This document shows positions 1 through 12,600 of a DNA stretch of 64,000 nucleotides, piece after piece; the first letter of the stretch is position 1; every line of letters starts with the position of its first letter. The stretch is taken from assembly GCA_020055645.1 (NCBI GenBank), contig CM034546.1, positions 102,362,001 to 102,426,000 on the forward strand, read 5' to 3'. Both the position numbers and the translations under genes were made by a program. Under the pieces are notes generated by a model. The model saw only the letters and a program-made list of their open reading frames with translations. It was not told the origin of the DNA and did no database searches. The stretch is from Tomocerus qinae (lineage: Eukaryota > Arthropoda > Collembola > Entomobryomorpha > Tomoceridae).

Positions 1-3000
1 TCTTTCATTGCATGAGGGATGTTTGCATGCTTGTGTGTATCGTCAGGGTATATTTTTGTGCAGCATTATAGAGTCTACCCGCGCAGAGGCAGACAGACAA
101 TAATATATTAAGACCAGTTTTATATCTCTCTGGAGTTCAATAGAATACCAGGTGTAGAATGAATACTGTGCCAGAATAGATATAATAGCTTAATATTGGG
201 GTAGAAATATACGTTTAAAGCTACTGCATGCTGACAAAAAAAAACAAATATGATTACACTGAAAGAAGCATCCAAGATGGAGCATTACGTAAATGCATTC
301 TGTTCCAAAGATTCATTGTTGATTGTTGAAATTATGTATTGCTTGGCATTACACAGCAAAAGTCTTTTCACCTGGACCAGAGAGCTTATTGTATTTCCTA
401 TATAAATAGGAAACTCTGTCTGGGAGATCTAGGGATGATTATTCTCTTTAGAATTGCATACCTCGTGGCCGAATGTTTACTACGGGGTGTATTTATTAGC
501 TCTGGCTCCAAAAAAGTTGTGTTCAGGTAGCTGTAATGCATCTTGCATTTGTGCTTTAACGAAAGAATAATTGGAGCCCTGCATACAGAATCAACAGGCT
601 AGTTTCATAATGGAGTCGGATACTTTGTACACGGAACAAATGATTCTCCACACCCAAACAATGCATACGGACGGTCATATATAATGTATATAAGACCTTT
701 GGGTCAATTTTCGCTGTTTATGCTATTGATATTGCAGGAGGAGGTTTATATCTGTATATATGCATATTATGTGAAGAAAAGTTGTTTATTGTGTGAGTTA
801 GTTTTAATATAAAGCACGAGTACAGTAAAACTATAGTTAACCGATAATGATAGGAGTTGTTGTTGCTCGTTTGGGCTCTCTCTGCCTATGGATAAAGGTC
901 CTCAACTTGGTACATAATATCTGATATAGTATTCCTACTATGGTGTTTACATACTTGTGCATTCACATCATACTGACAGTATTATAATAGTAAATAAATA
1001 GTTTTCCTATTAGACTTACGTTATATTACGCTAACTTCTACTCCTATCTGTAATTCACAACCACGGACGTGAGTATATAGAATATATTCATACATAACAA
1101 TACAATGGACATTGTAGTAGTTAAGGTATATATAAAGTTAGTACAGAATGAAATGAAGTTTAACAGAAATAAGCAAGCAGGCGGAATCTATGGCTCTCTG
1201 CGTATAAGATGTGTATCTTTATCTATTTAGATTATGTGTATATATGGAGTATCCTGTATTTAATACTAGTTGGATAGTGCATGAGTGTAGAAAGGCTTAT
1301 TTCCCACTTACCAGTTAAGTCAGTCTACCTGAGCGTATTTTTTAGTCATCATAAAAGGTATTAAGGATTACAGAGAGTGGTTTCGTGAGATACTATATTG
1401 TAGAGATTGAATAGAAGCATTGCATGATGGGACAGAAAAGACAAGACAGAAGTATTATACATACAAAGTAGATTCCTTAGCTCATTCAACACGGAGAGTA
1501 GAGGAGTTAGACGTTGTTGGGTTGGATGGAAGTACCTACACATAATAATGTAACATAAGGTTGGGTATGTGGAGTAAACTGCCGACGAGAGTCTGCTGCC
1601 TATCTCAGGTACGTAGTTAGTTTCTATAGTGGTTCTGTCTGAGCTTGAACATTCGTGAAAGACGTTCCTTTCGTTCCTTTTCTAGATTAGAATTGTTGTC
1701 TGCGTTGTTTTCTTCTGCCAATTTCAATCGTATTCCCTTGATTGTATTTACCAGAATAGCGAAGAAGACTGTCGAGAGTGCATTGACAACAAGACGAGTT
1801 TAGTCGTCATCTTCGACTCTCTTGTCTTGTTTTGCCTCACCTGGTTTCGTCTGGTTTGGGCGAAAACTTGTAAAACTAATAGATACACTTACATTCATCG
1901 CTCCTAGCTGCAGCAGTGAATTCCTTTTAAAGGTGTTTTGCTCCTGTGATACAATACAAATCTTGACGATCCACTCAGCTAACTAAACTTTAACTGTGCT
2001 CTCCCGTCTCACTCTCAAGTTTACATTTGAATTTCACCCAGAGCACTTCAATTTACATCTTGTACTAGTGTCTAAAATCTGTAGACGCCTTTTCGCCGCT
2101 AACTGCCACAGACACCGAGACAACTTAAATTCCGTAAACTTTGACATTATACCCTAACCACGTCAATTACACCTTTGAAATACAAACAGTCAGTGAGTCA
2201 TCAATCTAAATTTGGACTTTTCTTACCTGTTGTGTGTGTGTTTGCTGTAAATATTAGTCGACTGTGCCCTATGCCTTATTTTGGAATCGGGAAATTTCCA
2301 GTATCTGACACATTGTGTCAAGCCAAACCCAAATCTTAAGATACCTGTACCATGTACGTGTGTTATGTGTAATTAGGACCATAAACAGGCCCATTTATAT
2401 TTATAACACGTCCCAGTAATATTAACAGTGTATTGAAGTGGTTTTCTCGACTTAATTTACTGTTTCAAGGTGAAAATTATAATTGTTGGTGAATAATACC
2501 GTCTCGGTACAAATTGAAAACATGTTGGACTCTGAATTTAGATATTTACGAAAGTATTTTCAAATCACTTGTTCCGTAAAGTTATTACGATGATTTATAT
2601 GGTGCTTATGAAAATGGATCATTAACACTTCTAAATTACAACTGGTAAGTTAATTCAATGTAACTTTAAATCATAGATGATAGAAGGATACAAAACAGTA
2701 CGTGCAAAAAAGTTAGTATTAAAATTGTGCTGTGTTATTGCACTCATTAAGAGTAAGGAACGTTAAAGAATTGTAATTTACATAAATAAACAGAGGTACT
2801 ATTATTATCTACCGTTTAAGAGCCCACACACAGTAATGTACAAAGTAGTTATGAAAGTTTGGTAAGAAGTTAGACTCATTAGATTCTCCAAATTTAAAAA
2901 TGTGCCAAAATTTCTGTTGAATTCTGTGCAGGAGTACACTTAAAAGGTTTTATTATAATATTATGTTAATTCAAAGTTATTCATGCCAATGTGCATAGAG

Positions 3001-6000
3001 AGCTCATGTTTTATTCCCAAATTTCAACGGTCTCGCATACCACTCGCGAATTCTTTAGTGATATTGCTGAGTAGAAACACGTTATCTGAGATGGCAAGCA
3101 TTGCACGGAGAGCATAATGTGACTTAACCTTGGTTTCGTTTCGTTCATTTGGTGTTTGGCCATAGTGATAGTATGTGATGCCATACTTACAGGTAAAGGA
3201 TCAGGTATATCTTAGAATATTAGTAGATTCAGTGATACAGAGCCAAGCCAAAGGATTTCATTGGACTACCTTTAAAGATTAACACTTCACTCGGCACAAT
3301 TGCCTATTCTTGTAAATATTGCTTCAACTGAGCTGTTAATAAACCTTTGAATTCGTGTGTACACTTCACTACTCATGCAAGTGTCAGGCAGGTATACCAA
3401 ATTCTCAAAAATTGTGTAAATAATATTCAAATATTTTAAGCATGCTGTTAGCACGCAAAAGAATCGGTCATGTGAGGTCAGGTCAAAATTGGGTATTGTC
3501 TCTAATGTATTTTGAATATTTAAGCATGACATAACTATGTTTATAGTATTACTACAACAGCTTGAATGAACTGATATTTTCGCGACCTCATCATGCAACA
3601 CGGTATTAAATATTAAATGAGATGGTTATTAATCCCTGCCTTATTTATCGAAAAGAGTTTTTTTAAGGTTAGGCCAGTCTGACTGAACTTATAGCGGTAT
3701 GATTGTGGGTGGTGTACTATTCTGTGTTATGATTGCATTTCATTGCATCTGCTGCGTATTAGAACTTGAAGGTGCACTTGTTTCTTGTAGGTATGAACCA
3801 TCCTACATTACATATCGTATTTTATTATCACTTTAGCGTGGTCAGATAAATACGAGGTGCATATAGTCTACCAATTTGTACAATTGTTTGTACTTGGTAA
3901 ACTACCTCTTAGAGTACAAAATCAAATGCATCGTAACTATCATAAAACACTTGCTGCTCCTTTCGATCTACTTGGATGGCTAATTTAATTGTTGCAATAA
4001 AATCTGGTGCAATAATATTAGAAGTGTGGTACCTGTTGGGCTTTGCATTGACGTTGTTTGCATTGTGCAGATACATACCTAGTTATCCTGCATTTTATTT
4101 AATGCATACATAATCCTGTCATATCATTTGTTGATTTAAATTGGTAAAGAATTGGAAACAATAGGAATGAGTCTGGTTTGGATTGTTAGAGAATTAAAAA
4201 GGTATTAAGTATATTGTATAGACTTCTTGTAGAATAATGTAAATGACTTGTACACGTATCTAACGACTGCGTTTGCAACAACCAGCCATTTCTTGATGTT
4301 GAGTTTTAACTTTAATTCTCCGTTTTTCATAGCGGCAGGTTGCTCAGTTCATTTCGTACTAACTTCTTGAGATACTTCACACAAAATTTGCAAACTCGTT
4401 TTCAGCTCTCCTATTATATACCCTGAGTATTATAATCACAACAAGTAATACAATTATTCCTGTACTGATTGTGATGGGAATAGTTAATAGCACATTGCAA
4501 ACATTTGATTGTGTAGCTAATCATAATGCACAGGTAAATACTTCCAACTATGTTATACTATCAATATGACGTGTTTACGTGTTACTTAGAGTTCCAAATG
4601 TTTTGTTTCCATATACTCGAGAGTATTGTTGGTAAACAATCTAAACCGCAGCACAATTCTGAGTGTGAGTTTGCAATGTACAGGTAATTGTACATTTAAA
4701 GCGAAATTAAGCCGGAAAAGCTTAATTCTCTCGCAAATGAATTTCGTAGTTTGTACTGTAAACATGCAAGAGAAGGGATGTGTAGGAGTATTTGATACAC
4801 ATTGTTATGCGGAAGGCTTTTTAAAATCCCCACTACGGTTTCACAAGAGAAAAGCTAATGATTCCAACTTACTGTAAAAAATGATGATGAGCTTTTGCAA
4901 ATTTACCAAAGTCGCTCGAGACAGGATTTTCTTTGCTCACACGTCCGCCTATAAGGATCTCCTAATTGTTTCGACATTGTTTTTCTTAGCTATATGGATT
5001 TTCTGTAGATATCTTTAATTGTATATCATTTAATATGTAAATACTTATATCTGACTGTACTATTTCTCCATACAGGACAGAAGAGGACATTGCATTTGCA
5101 TTCACTAATCTCAATCCCACTTCCCATTCTTTTTCATGCAATGGAATTGTACTTCTAATGCCAAAGCGATACAGACCAGGTCATTCATGCTATGCAACGT
5201 CAATAAGTCAGACAGTGCATCACGAACCAATGAATTACACACATTCCATCCAGTCTCATTGCAAGGAGAAGTCTGTCCCAAAGCTACGCTACTTGTAATG
5301 CTGTACATGCAATCCTCTTTACACAAGGCAACCATGCAACTATTTACCTACACAAATATGACTGATTCCTATATACAATGTATTATTATTACTTTGTGCA
5401 GACCTCATCATCATAATAGAGGATAGGCTACAGAATGTGTACTTAACGGATCCCTCCTCATCTCGCTCGTTCCATATTATGTCCTCTGATTTGATGCACT
5501 TTGTTATTGATTGCACAAATGGAATTTCATGTTGCTCTCCATTCTTGTTATCTCTTTATAGGTATTTAAACATGAAAGTACATTTCTATGAAATAACTAC
5601 ATGCCAAATACAATCCTTTTTTCACCAATTCAAAAGAACACACGCATTTTATTTCACATAAATTATTCATAATCATACAGATGCAAAACAAAATTATACC
5701 AACTTATGTCCGATAGTAGGAGAATTATCTTCTGCACGAAATATTTGCTCTCATCAATTATCTCGTTGGTTTTCATAGTTAATTCATCAAAATTGATCAC
5801 TGAATTATTCAAGTTTCAATGAAAATGATTGAACTGTGCTACCGACAGGCTTTCTATTATCCTATGTATTGATACCCTGAATTTTTTGTTTTATCAATGT
5901 CTTATACTGAAGGCTGTACTTGTAGGATACGTTTTGTCTAAAAGGTAAGCATTTTATTACTGATCTCAGGTGTACTAGAGATGACTTCCTCTTTAAAGGT

Positions 6001-7980
6001 TGTTGTGTCATGTTTTCAAGCGATTATCTTTTCTGTCAACATTATAAATGCGAAAAAAAGGAGTACAATGAGTAATGTACTCAAGACAGGACAAATAGGG
6101 CTACTAATGGTTTACTCATAGAGTATCTTACATAGAAAAAAAGCTTGCTCTGTTAATCATTCAGACTTACAGGAATTTTAAAGTGTGATAAAATGAAGAA
6201 AAGGTTGATTGATTAATTTTAAGGAATTTGTGAAAGTTTGATTGCCTGCTTCAGTAAACCTTTTACCAACCACAATTCACTTTATCATGCAGCTTTTAAA
6301 TCTAGAAGATCTAGTAAACACTAATAAATATAAATTCCTAGAACGGTGGCCACTTGTTGGCCATTTTACTTTCAATATTAAAATGTGTGTGGCATGTGTT
6401 AAGATATTAAGAGCCCACAGATATTGCATACATTAATTTCCAAATAGTTGACCAATTCACTATTAACTTGCGAAAGATATTCCATATTTTGCGTGCCTTC
6501 GATTGACGACTTTCTGCAAGGCAAACTTTGAAGGTGATCGATGCAAACTTTCAATTTGTTTTACTTTCAAGATTTAGAATAGTAATTTTGGTTGGAAAAT
6601 AGCTTACATCAAGGTAAATAATGATGATTTTGCCCTAAGAGATCATGATCATTATCTAGTTCAGTTAATGTTTGTTATGCAGGGCATACAAACTACTACT
6701 TACTTACTGCCGATTTTATTGACCATTTTTACCAGATTCATGCTGAACCAAATTGAATACAATTTTCGTAGAATTTTCATCAATTAAGTTTACCACTTGT
6801 ACTAATGAATCGTGATGCCTTTTCTTGAATGGTAATTGGTGCATTAAATTATAAACAATAATGCAGGTCGCGGTAGGAGAAAATTCTGTATAATATGCAA
6901 ATCACACACTTATAGCTACCTAAATGTTTTCTTTGTAAACTTTCTTGAACAATAGGAAAGAAAAATGGATTATTTTTGGGTTACAAATTTTACTTGTTTA
7001 ATTTATGGCAGCGCTTTACCTTATGTTAGGGAGGATATTGTATTTGTAATGTATTTACAATACAAACACATTTTCTCCTTGTCGGTAGTTACTATATTCT
7101 TGAGTGCGGAAGCTAAAAATACTATAATTCAATGCTAGATTTTTAAAACTAACTTTACGACACGACCATTATGATATGGCTATGTTCCTTACCGCAGTGC
7201 ATGATGAAAGCGATTGTTAGAAGGAGTGTCTTTTTAGATTTTTGCCTCAAAGCTTCCGCTACCTGAGTTTTCTATTGCATTGTAGTAACGTTGAGTTTTA
7301 TTACTATCGAATTTAAATACTATGAGTATCCTGAGTGCATTTACTATCACTTTACACAAATATGCACAAAAAATATTTTCTATATTCATTGAACACATAC
7401 ATGCTTGGTATAATTGTGTGAAATAATTTTATTTGAATATTCTGAGGGAGTTGCTGAGTTTTTGAAAATTTTGTTTTCTGTTGTGGTCCTGGTCTGTTGC
7501 GTTCATTTTATAGTATTAATAGTGTACACGAATTCATGTCATGAAGTAAGGAAGCAATCATTTTTATACTTATGCTGCAGTAAGCCAGTAATAATTATGT
7601 GGTAGGTAATAAATGTAATTGTGACTATCGAACTTAGTGTGCAAGTCCATAGATGACAATTTTCATTTTCTTCAGTGTTCAGTATATATTTAAACTACCA
7701 CATCATATCCGCATAACACATTTTACCAAGTAGTTACCATACATCAAAACATTATTATTATCTTTTTCATTTTGGCAGAAACGCATAAAATGACAGCACC
7801 ATTACATCAGATAACTTTTTATACAAGAAATTATATGCTTTTGAATTTCTAATACACTTGCAAGTTGCGACAGAAAGAAAACCTAAATTGGCACAAGATT
7901 TTATAACTAGAATTTTGGATGAGTTAAGTACATGATCATAAATCTATATAATAATAGCCGGAGAAATGTTCTTTAACATC
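1..7980. other. Gene-free AT-rich stretch
   Basis: No ORF longer than about 105 codons and no recognisable protein domain on either strand. A slightly more GC- and pyrimidine-rich patch at about 1560-2250 could be an upstream promoter or non-coding first exon of the RhoGEF gene, but nothing in the sequence proves this. The rest looks like ordinary intergenic or first-intron DNA. Confidence 0.6.
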
Positions 7981-7989
7981 AACTTACGA

Positions 7990-8400
7990 CTTTCAAATTT
8001 TTACTGCATGGGCACATCATAGTCAGAACCCCAAATTTCGAGTTTCAAAACGATATCTTTCATAGAAATCGTTTTATGATTTTTTGAATTTCGAATTTTA
8101 ACATTGAAGGAGTGGGAGAAAACGCTCCGATCTGTCACGCTGTGTTCAAATACTCCTCCTACAGTTTTCATCCGATCTTTACCAAACTTTTTCCTGACCT
8201 TCTCGACTTACTAATAAAGACGGTAGCCACTCCAGTTTTTTATTTTTTAGTATAAAATATTTTGCCAGTGAATTTCAAAAATTTGACAAAATCCTACTCT
8301 TTAAGCAGGCAGGCCTCCGCCATGTAAAGGGATTAGTGTTCCTTTCACCTCGAACGGAGCGACCGCAGCGGAGTCAAACTATTAATAGCAAGGCAAGGTT
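7990..8400. mobile_element. Probable decayed retroelement or transposon fragment
   Basis: The stretch has phrases typical of the ends of old invertebrate transposable elements. One resembles a degenerate 'could not resolve target, query slope' segment around 8160-8220 (TTTCATCCGATCTTTACC). A GC-richer end follows at 8310-8375 (CTCGAACGGAGCGACC), which stands out from the AT-rich surroundings. No ORF survives. The assignment is by style only, and the exact ends are not visible. Confidence 0.25.
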
Positions 8401-8499
8401 TATTTAGTCAGTATTATTTGGTTGTGGTTGTGGATTGTATAGGTTGACTTGACTTGACATAGGATTGGTTAATAATTGTAACGGGGTAGGCAGAAAATA

Positions 8500-9378
8500 G
8501 ATAGAAATAACGAGGACGATTAAAATAGTGGTAGCTAATTAAAATAACAGAGCTACTTAAAATGGAAGGGAAAATGACGGAATATTTAAGATGACGGGAA
8601 TATTTAATATAAGGGGATTATTTTAAATAACAGTAATGTTTAAAATGACGAGGCTATTTAAAATGACGAGATGTTTTAAAATGGCATTTATAAATGTAAA
8701 ACAACGAGGTTATTCTAAATGAAGTGGTGATTCTAAACGACGAAATTATTTAAAACGACGGGGTTATTTAAAATGACGACTATTTAAAATATGGAATCAT
8801 TTACAATGACGTCTACTTAAAATGACGGGGTCATTTACAATGACGTCTACTTAAAATGACGGGGTCATTTACAATGATGGGGTCATTTACAATGACGGGA
8901 TCATTTACAATGACGGGATCATTTACAATAACGGGATCATTTACAATGACGGGATCATTTACAATGACGGGATCATTTACAATGACGGGATCCTTAACAA
9001 TTACGTCTCTTTAAAATGACGGGGTCATTTGCAATGACGTCTATTTAAAATGGCGGTGTCATTTACAAGGACCGTAGCCAGAAAAAAATTTGTGGGGGGG
9101 GGCGACAAATTATCAGTGAAAATAAGAAAATTTTATGTTTTAAGGCAAAAATTTCTTTCTTTTCTTCACAATGACGTATATTTAAAATGACGGGGTTATT
9201 TAAAACGACGGGGTTATTTAACACGATGGGGTTATTTAAAATGACGGGGTTATTTAACGCGATGGGGTTATTTAAAATGACGGGGTTATTTAACACGATG
9301 GGGTTATTTACAATGATGGGGTAATTGAAAATGACGTGGGGTGATGTTAAATGACGGGGTGATTTAAAATTATATATT
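8500..9378. repeat. 18-bp minisatellite array
   Basis: Tandem copies of an 18-bp unit are seen directly, with two main variants: GGGTCATTTACAATGACG (most uniform at about 8820-8995) and GGGTTATTTAAAATGACG (about 9180-9360). Units are diverged at the left edge and uniform in the middle, as expected for arrays growing by unequal exchange. Because 18 is a multiple of three, the minus strand stays open as a six-residue repeat (9063-9386). That ORF is an artefact of the array, not a gene. Confidence 0.92.
9066..9172. mobile_element. Short insertion inside the minisatellite
   Basis: About 105 bp of unrelated sequence interrupts the 18-bp array. It begins with GTAGCCAGAAAAAAATTTG followed by a run of eight or so G. 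This resembles the GGCGTAGCCAG-type ends common on non-autonomous hAT-like elements of invertebrates (family knowledge from memory, not checked). There are no coding remains, and no clear target-site duplication could be fixed because the flanks are themselves repetitive. Confidence 0.35.
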
Positions 9379-9622
9379 ATGTCCATATAATATTAATGAT
9401 AATATAATGAAACCCAACATTTACTTTAATTTCGGTTTTTAGTTAAATGATGTTGAATTTGGTTCACTATTATTATGCTGATTCGATAATCATTGTATTT
9501 GTTCCCCGTCCGTAGGATGTTGTAGCCATGCAGCAAGCAATTTTTTAAACATTTTAATCTGTTAATTTTCATACTTTTTTAAAATCATAATGCAAATACA
9601 TACACATGACATGATCTACCGT

Positions 9623-9662
9623 CCCCATTAAGGGGTTACCCATTTCCCGTTCGGAGAACGGG
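9623..9662. repeat. Two adjacent GC-rich perfect hairpins
   Basis: CCCC-ATTAA-GGGG (9623-9635) is followed 10 bp later by CCCGTTC-GGA-GAACGGG (9646-9662), a perfect 7-bp stem. They stand out in AT-rich DNA and lie just past the minisatellite. They may be the structured end of a mobile element; no other function is visible. Confidence 0.5.
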
Positions 9663-9669
9663 CCTATTA

Positions 9670-12600
9670 CTAGTAACAAATAATTTGAGTTCATCTGTAG
9701 GAATTCACTCCTTCTGTCTATTAACAGTTAGTATTGGATGACAACAGTAGGCAATTCGTCTCCAAAAGTTGCGTTACATTTCACCATGCGTTTCATTTCT
9801 CATTATCGGTAAATTACAGGATCTTTGTTTGTTGCTCATTTATTTACTTCGTGTACCGTAAAGGAAAAGAAACAATGAGCATTCGAGAGACTTTATTATA
9901 GTAATTGATGGCAATTTCAAATACAGAATAGTTTCATGCGTCTGCCTGCGGTTTCTGGTATTGCTTCGTTTGTCTTGAAGACAGTAGCAATGTTTTTTTT
10001 GGGCTACTCATCTGTAATATTTATATGTGAATGAGTTATCTGGCAACTGATAATCAATAAAAGTAAAAGCTATATCATTTTCTCATGTTACTCGGTTTAA
10101 TAGCCAACATTAAGATTTAAGTGCGCAATCATCTAATTACTTAGTATCAAAATGTCATTGTTGCTTGCAGACATAAATTATTCTAAATAGCTTATTCTCT
10201 TATCTTGTGAAGCTTGTTACGCATTTTGTGAACTTTCAAAATGCATGAAAGCTGTTACACATAATATTGGCACATTTATTATTCATTTATTAGATACCAA
10301 TTATAAAATTAGACCTATTCATCAATTGTATTTGTATGTTTTATTACTTCAGGTTCAGGTTGAGTAGTGCGTTGTTTGGAAACTGGTGGAATGATTAGTG
10401 TGTATTTTGCAGAAAGATAATATAGTATAGCCTCAAATTGGTCTTCGTTTGTTGAATAATGTACTTTTATTTACAACAATGCAAATGATTTACAGTTGGC
10501 TTTGGCAAGGAAAATGTTGAAAACTAAATTAATTGAGTACTCAAGATAAACAATGAGACATTTAAACGAGTTCGTTCCATTATCCCTATGTATGTTGTAA
10601 CACTATTTAAAACTCTGTTTAAGTTCTATTTTGACAATGGACTGATTACTTCACTTAACGTTTAGACATTTTCCTGCAATGAGAATGGGCAGTGACATCG
10701 TGTTCTATATTTCTCCTAAATTTCTCTATTTAGTAGAATCGAAGCAGAAAATTATGGTAATGAATGGATTTATTTGCATTTTGATGAAATTGGTTATTAG
10801 AAAGTAGTAAACCCACTAACGCATAGACTAACCACAAATAATCATGTTCATTTTGAATAGTTAGATTTTTCTACAGCCAAATAAAAAATAAAACCTACAG
10901 TTTTTGCTTCCAAATAGTAACCTGTGTACTATAAACATAATATTATGACTCGAACGGGAATACACAACATCATGCCATCAATAACAACAATAATGGCTAG
11001 GTATGTGTACAGTGGGCAGATTTTTTACTATATTTTATGGGTTTTTATTACGTATTATGTGATTAACAATAAAATCGTAACTTAATGGTAAACCCGAGTA
11101 GGTATTTAACAGGTATGGAGTAGTTCCTCATTTCCCAAAGGATTTTTATGTGCGAAGTTATCTTTTCATAGTAATATTACCTTAACTTAACAAGGATGCT
11201 AATTAGCAGTCAATTGTATATTAGTACTGTAATATAATCTTATGTTACGTACACTCAAGGAGATATATTTATTGCTTATTGTACTACACAATAGTTGCTC
11301 CTTATTAATTTGTATGTGCGTAATGGCACAATGCTCAATACAAACAACAAAGCGTGCTTAACAATTTCATTCAGTATCTATTTAAATCTAAACTGATACA
11401 CACATAATATACAATGTACAGCATGAACAAAGTATTGCTATAGCATGTAGATGAAACTAAAAATACCAGAGAGTAAGCAAGCATAGTAAACATGCAGAAG
11501 ATTCTTTGGAAGAGATATCAAATAATATGGGATAGTTCATGCTGAGGGAGTGTGGAAGAAATTGTTCGTCTGTCCAAACGACAGAAAGCTTTGATTGAAA
11601 TGCTTTCTTTGTATAATTGTGAATAGCGAATGAATGACGAGAGGGAAGTGGAACGAGGGTGAGAAATTGGCATAGTAAAATGTAAGGCACAAAGATACCT
11701 ACACATCACAACAGCTGTGTACATCCCTATTGTGATTCTATCCACATTCATATGAAATATGTTTTCATAGATATATTTCTTCTGTGTGCGGAACACCGTG
11801 GGGTATACATGAACATTCATAATGGATTGCACTAAAGATTCTAAGCTATTTGTAATGAGTATTCTCTAATAGGTAACTTAGTAGAATGCAATTGTATGTA
11901 TTCAATTGCATTCGTTTCATTCGAGATATCTACTACTAATTACAATTAATACATCAATACTACGGAAAGATGAATAATATTAGTTCTGCGTATTTTCTAG
12001 CAGTTTAGCAATGCTAATTACAGAGAAGAATTTGTAGGAAACTAATATTCACCAGGCCATGTAGGAATCGGAAAGTATGTACAAATGCGAAAGTACTACG
12101 TGCACAATGAGGTAAACAGAACACTAATGATCAATTCTGAATAAAATAAACAAAATGCCTATCTTAGGAATATTTACTTTAGATAATGTCAGAAACTTGT
12201 GCAAAACAGTTGGATTATATTTATGCAGTTGGAGAGAGTATGTCTTCATAAATAGAACATTTTCTACCTGTTATCCATGTGCATATGTGTGACATGTAAT
12301 ATTAACCTAACATCCTACTGTTGATAGTACTCGACATTCGTTTCTGCAGATAGACTACAATTGCTTATCGTATTCTTTGTGATCTTAATACATTTCTAAC
12401 GATATGTAGAGACAGGTATGCAATACAAGAGATAGATTATTGTGGAAATGTGGTGGAACTCATTGTCAGCACAAAATTGTGTCTGTTGCGTATTTAGGCT
12501 GTACAATGCTAATAATACGTAAGTAGCAGTTGTATTTATGTACAAGTGCATAAATAAAGGTAAAAGTATGCTGTTATGGTTTACCTTACCTGAATTCGTT

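Noticed and set aside
4626..5661. Three plus-strand ORFs of 74-96 codons
   Set aside because: No domain, no convincing splice partners and no consistent codon use; likely chance in a long gene-free stretch.
9063..9386. Minus-strand ORF with a six-residue NNPIVL-type repeat
   Set aside because: It is the translation of the 18-bp minisatellite and stays open only because 18 is a multiple of three.
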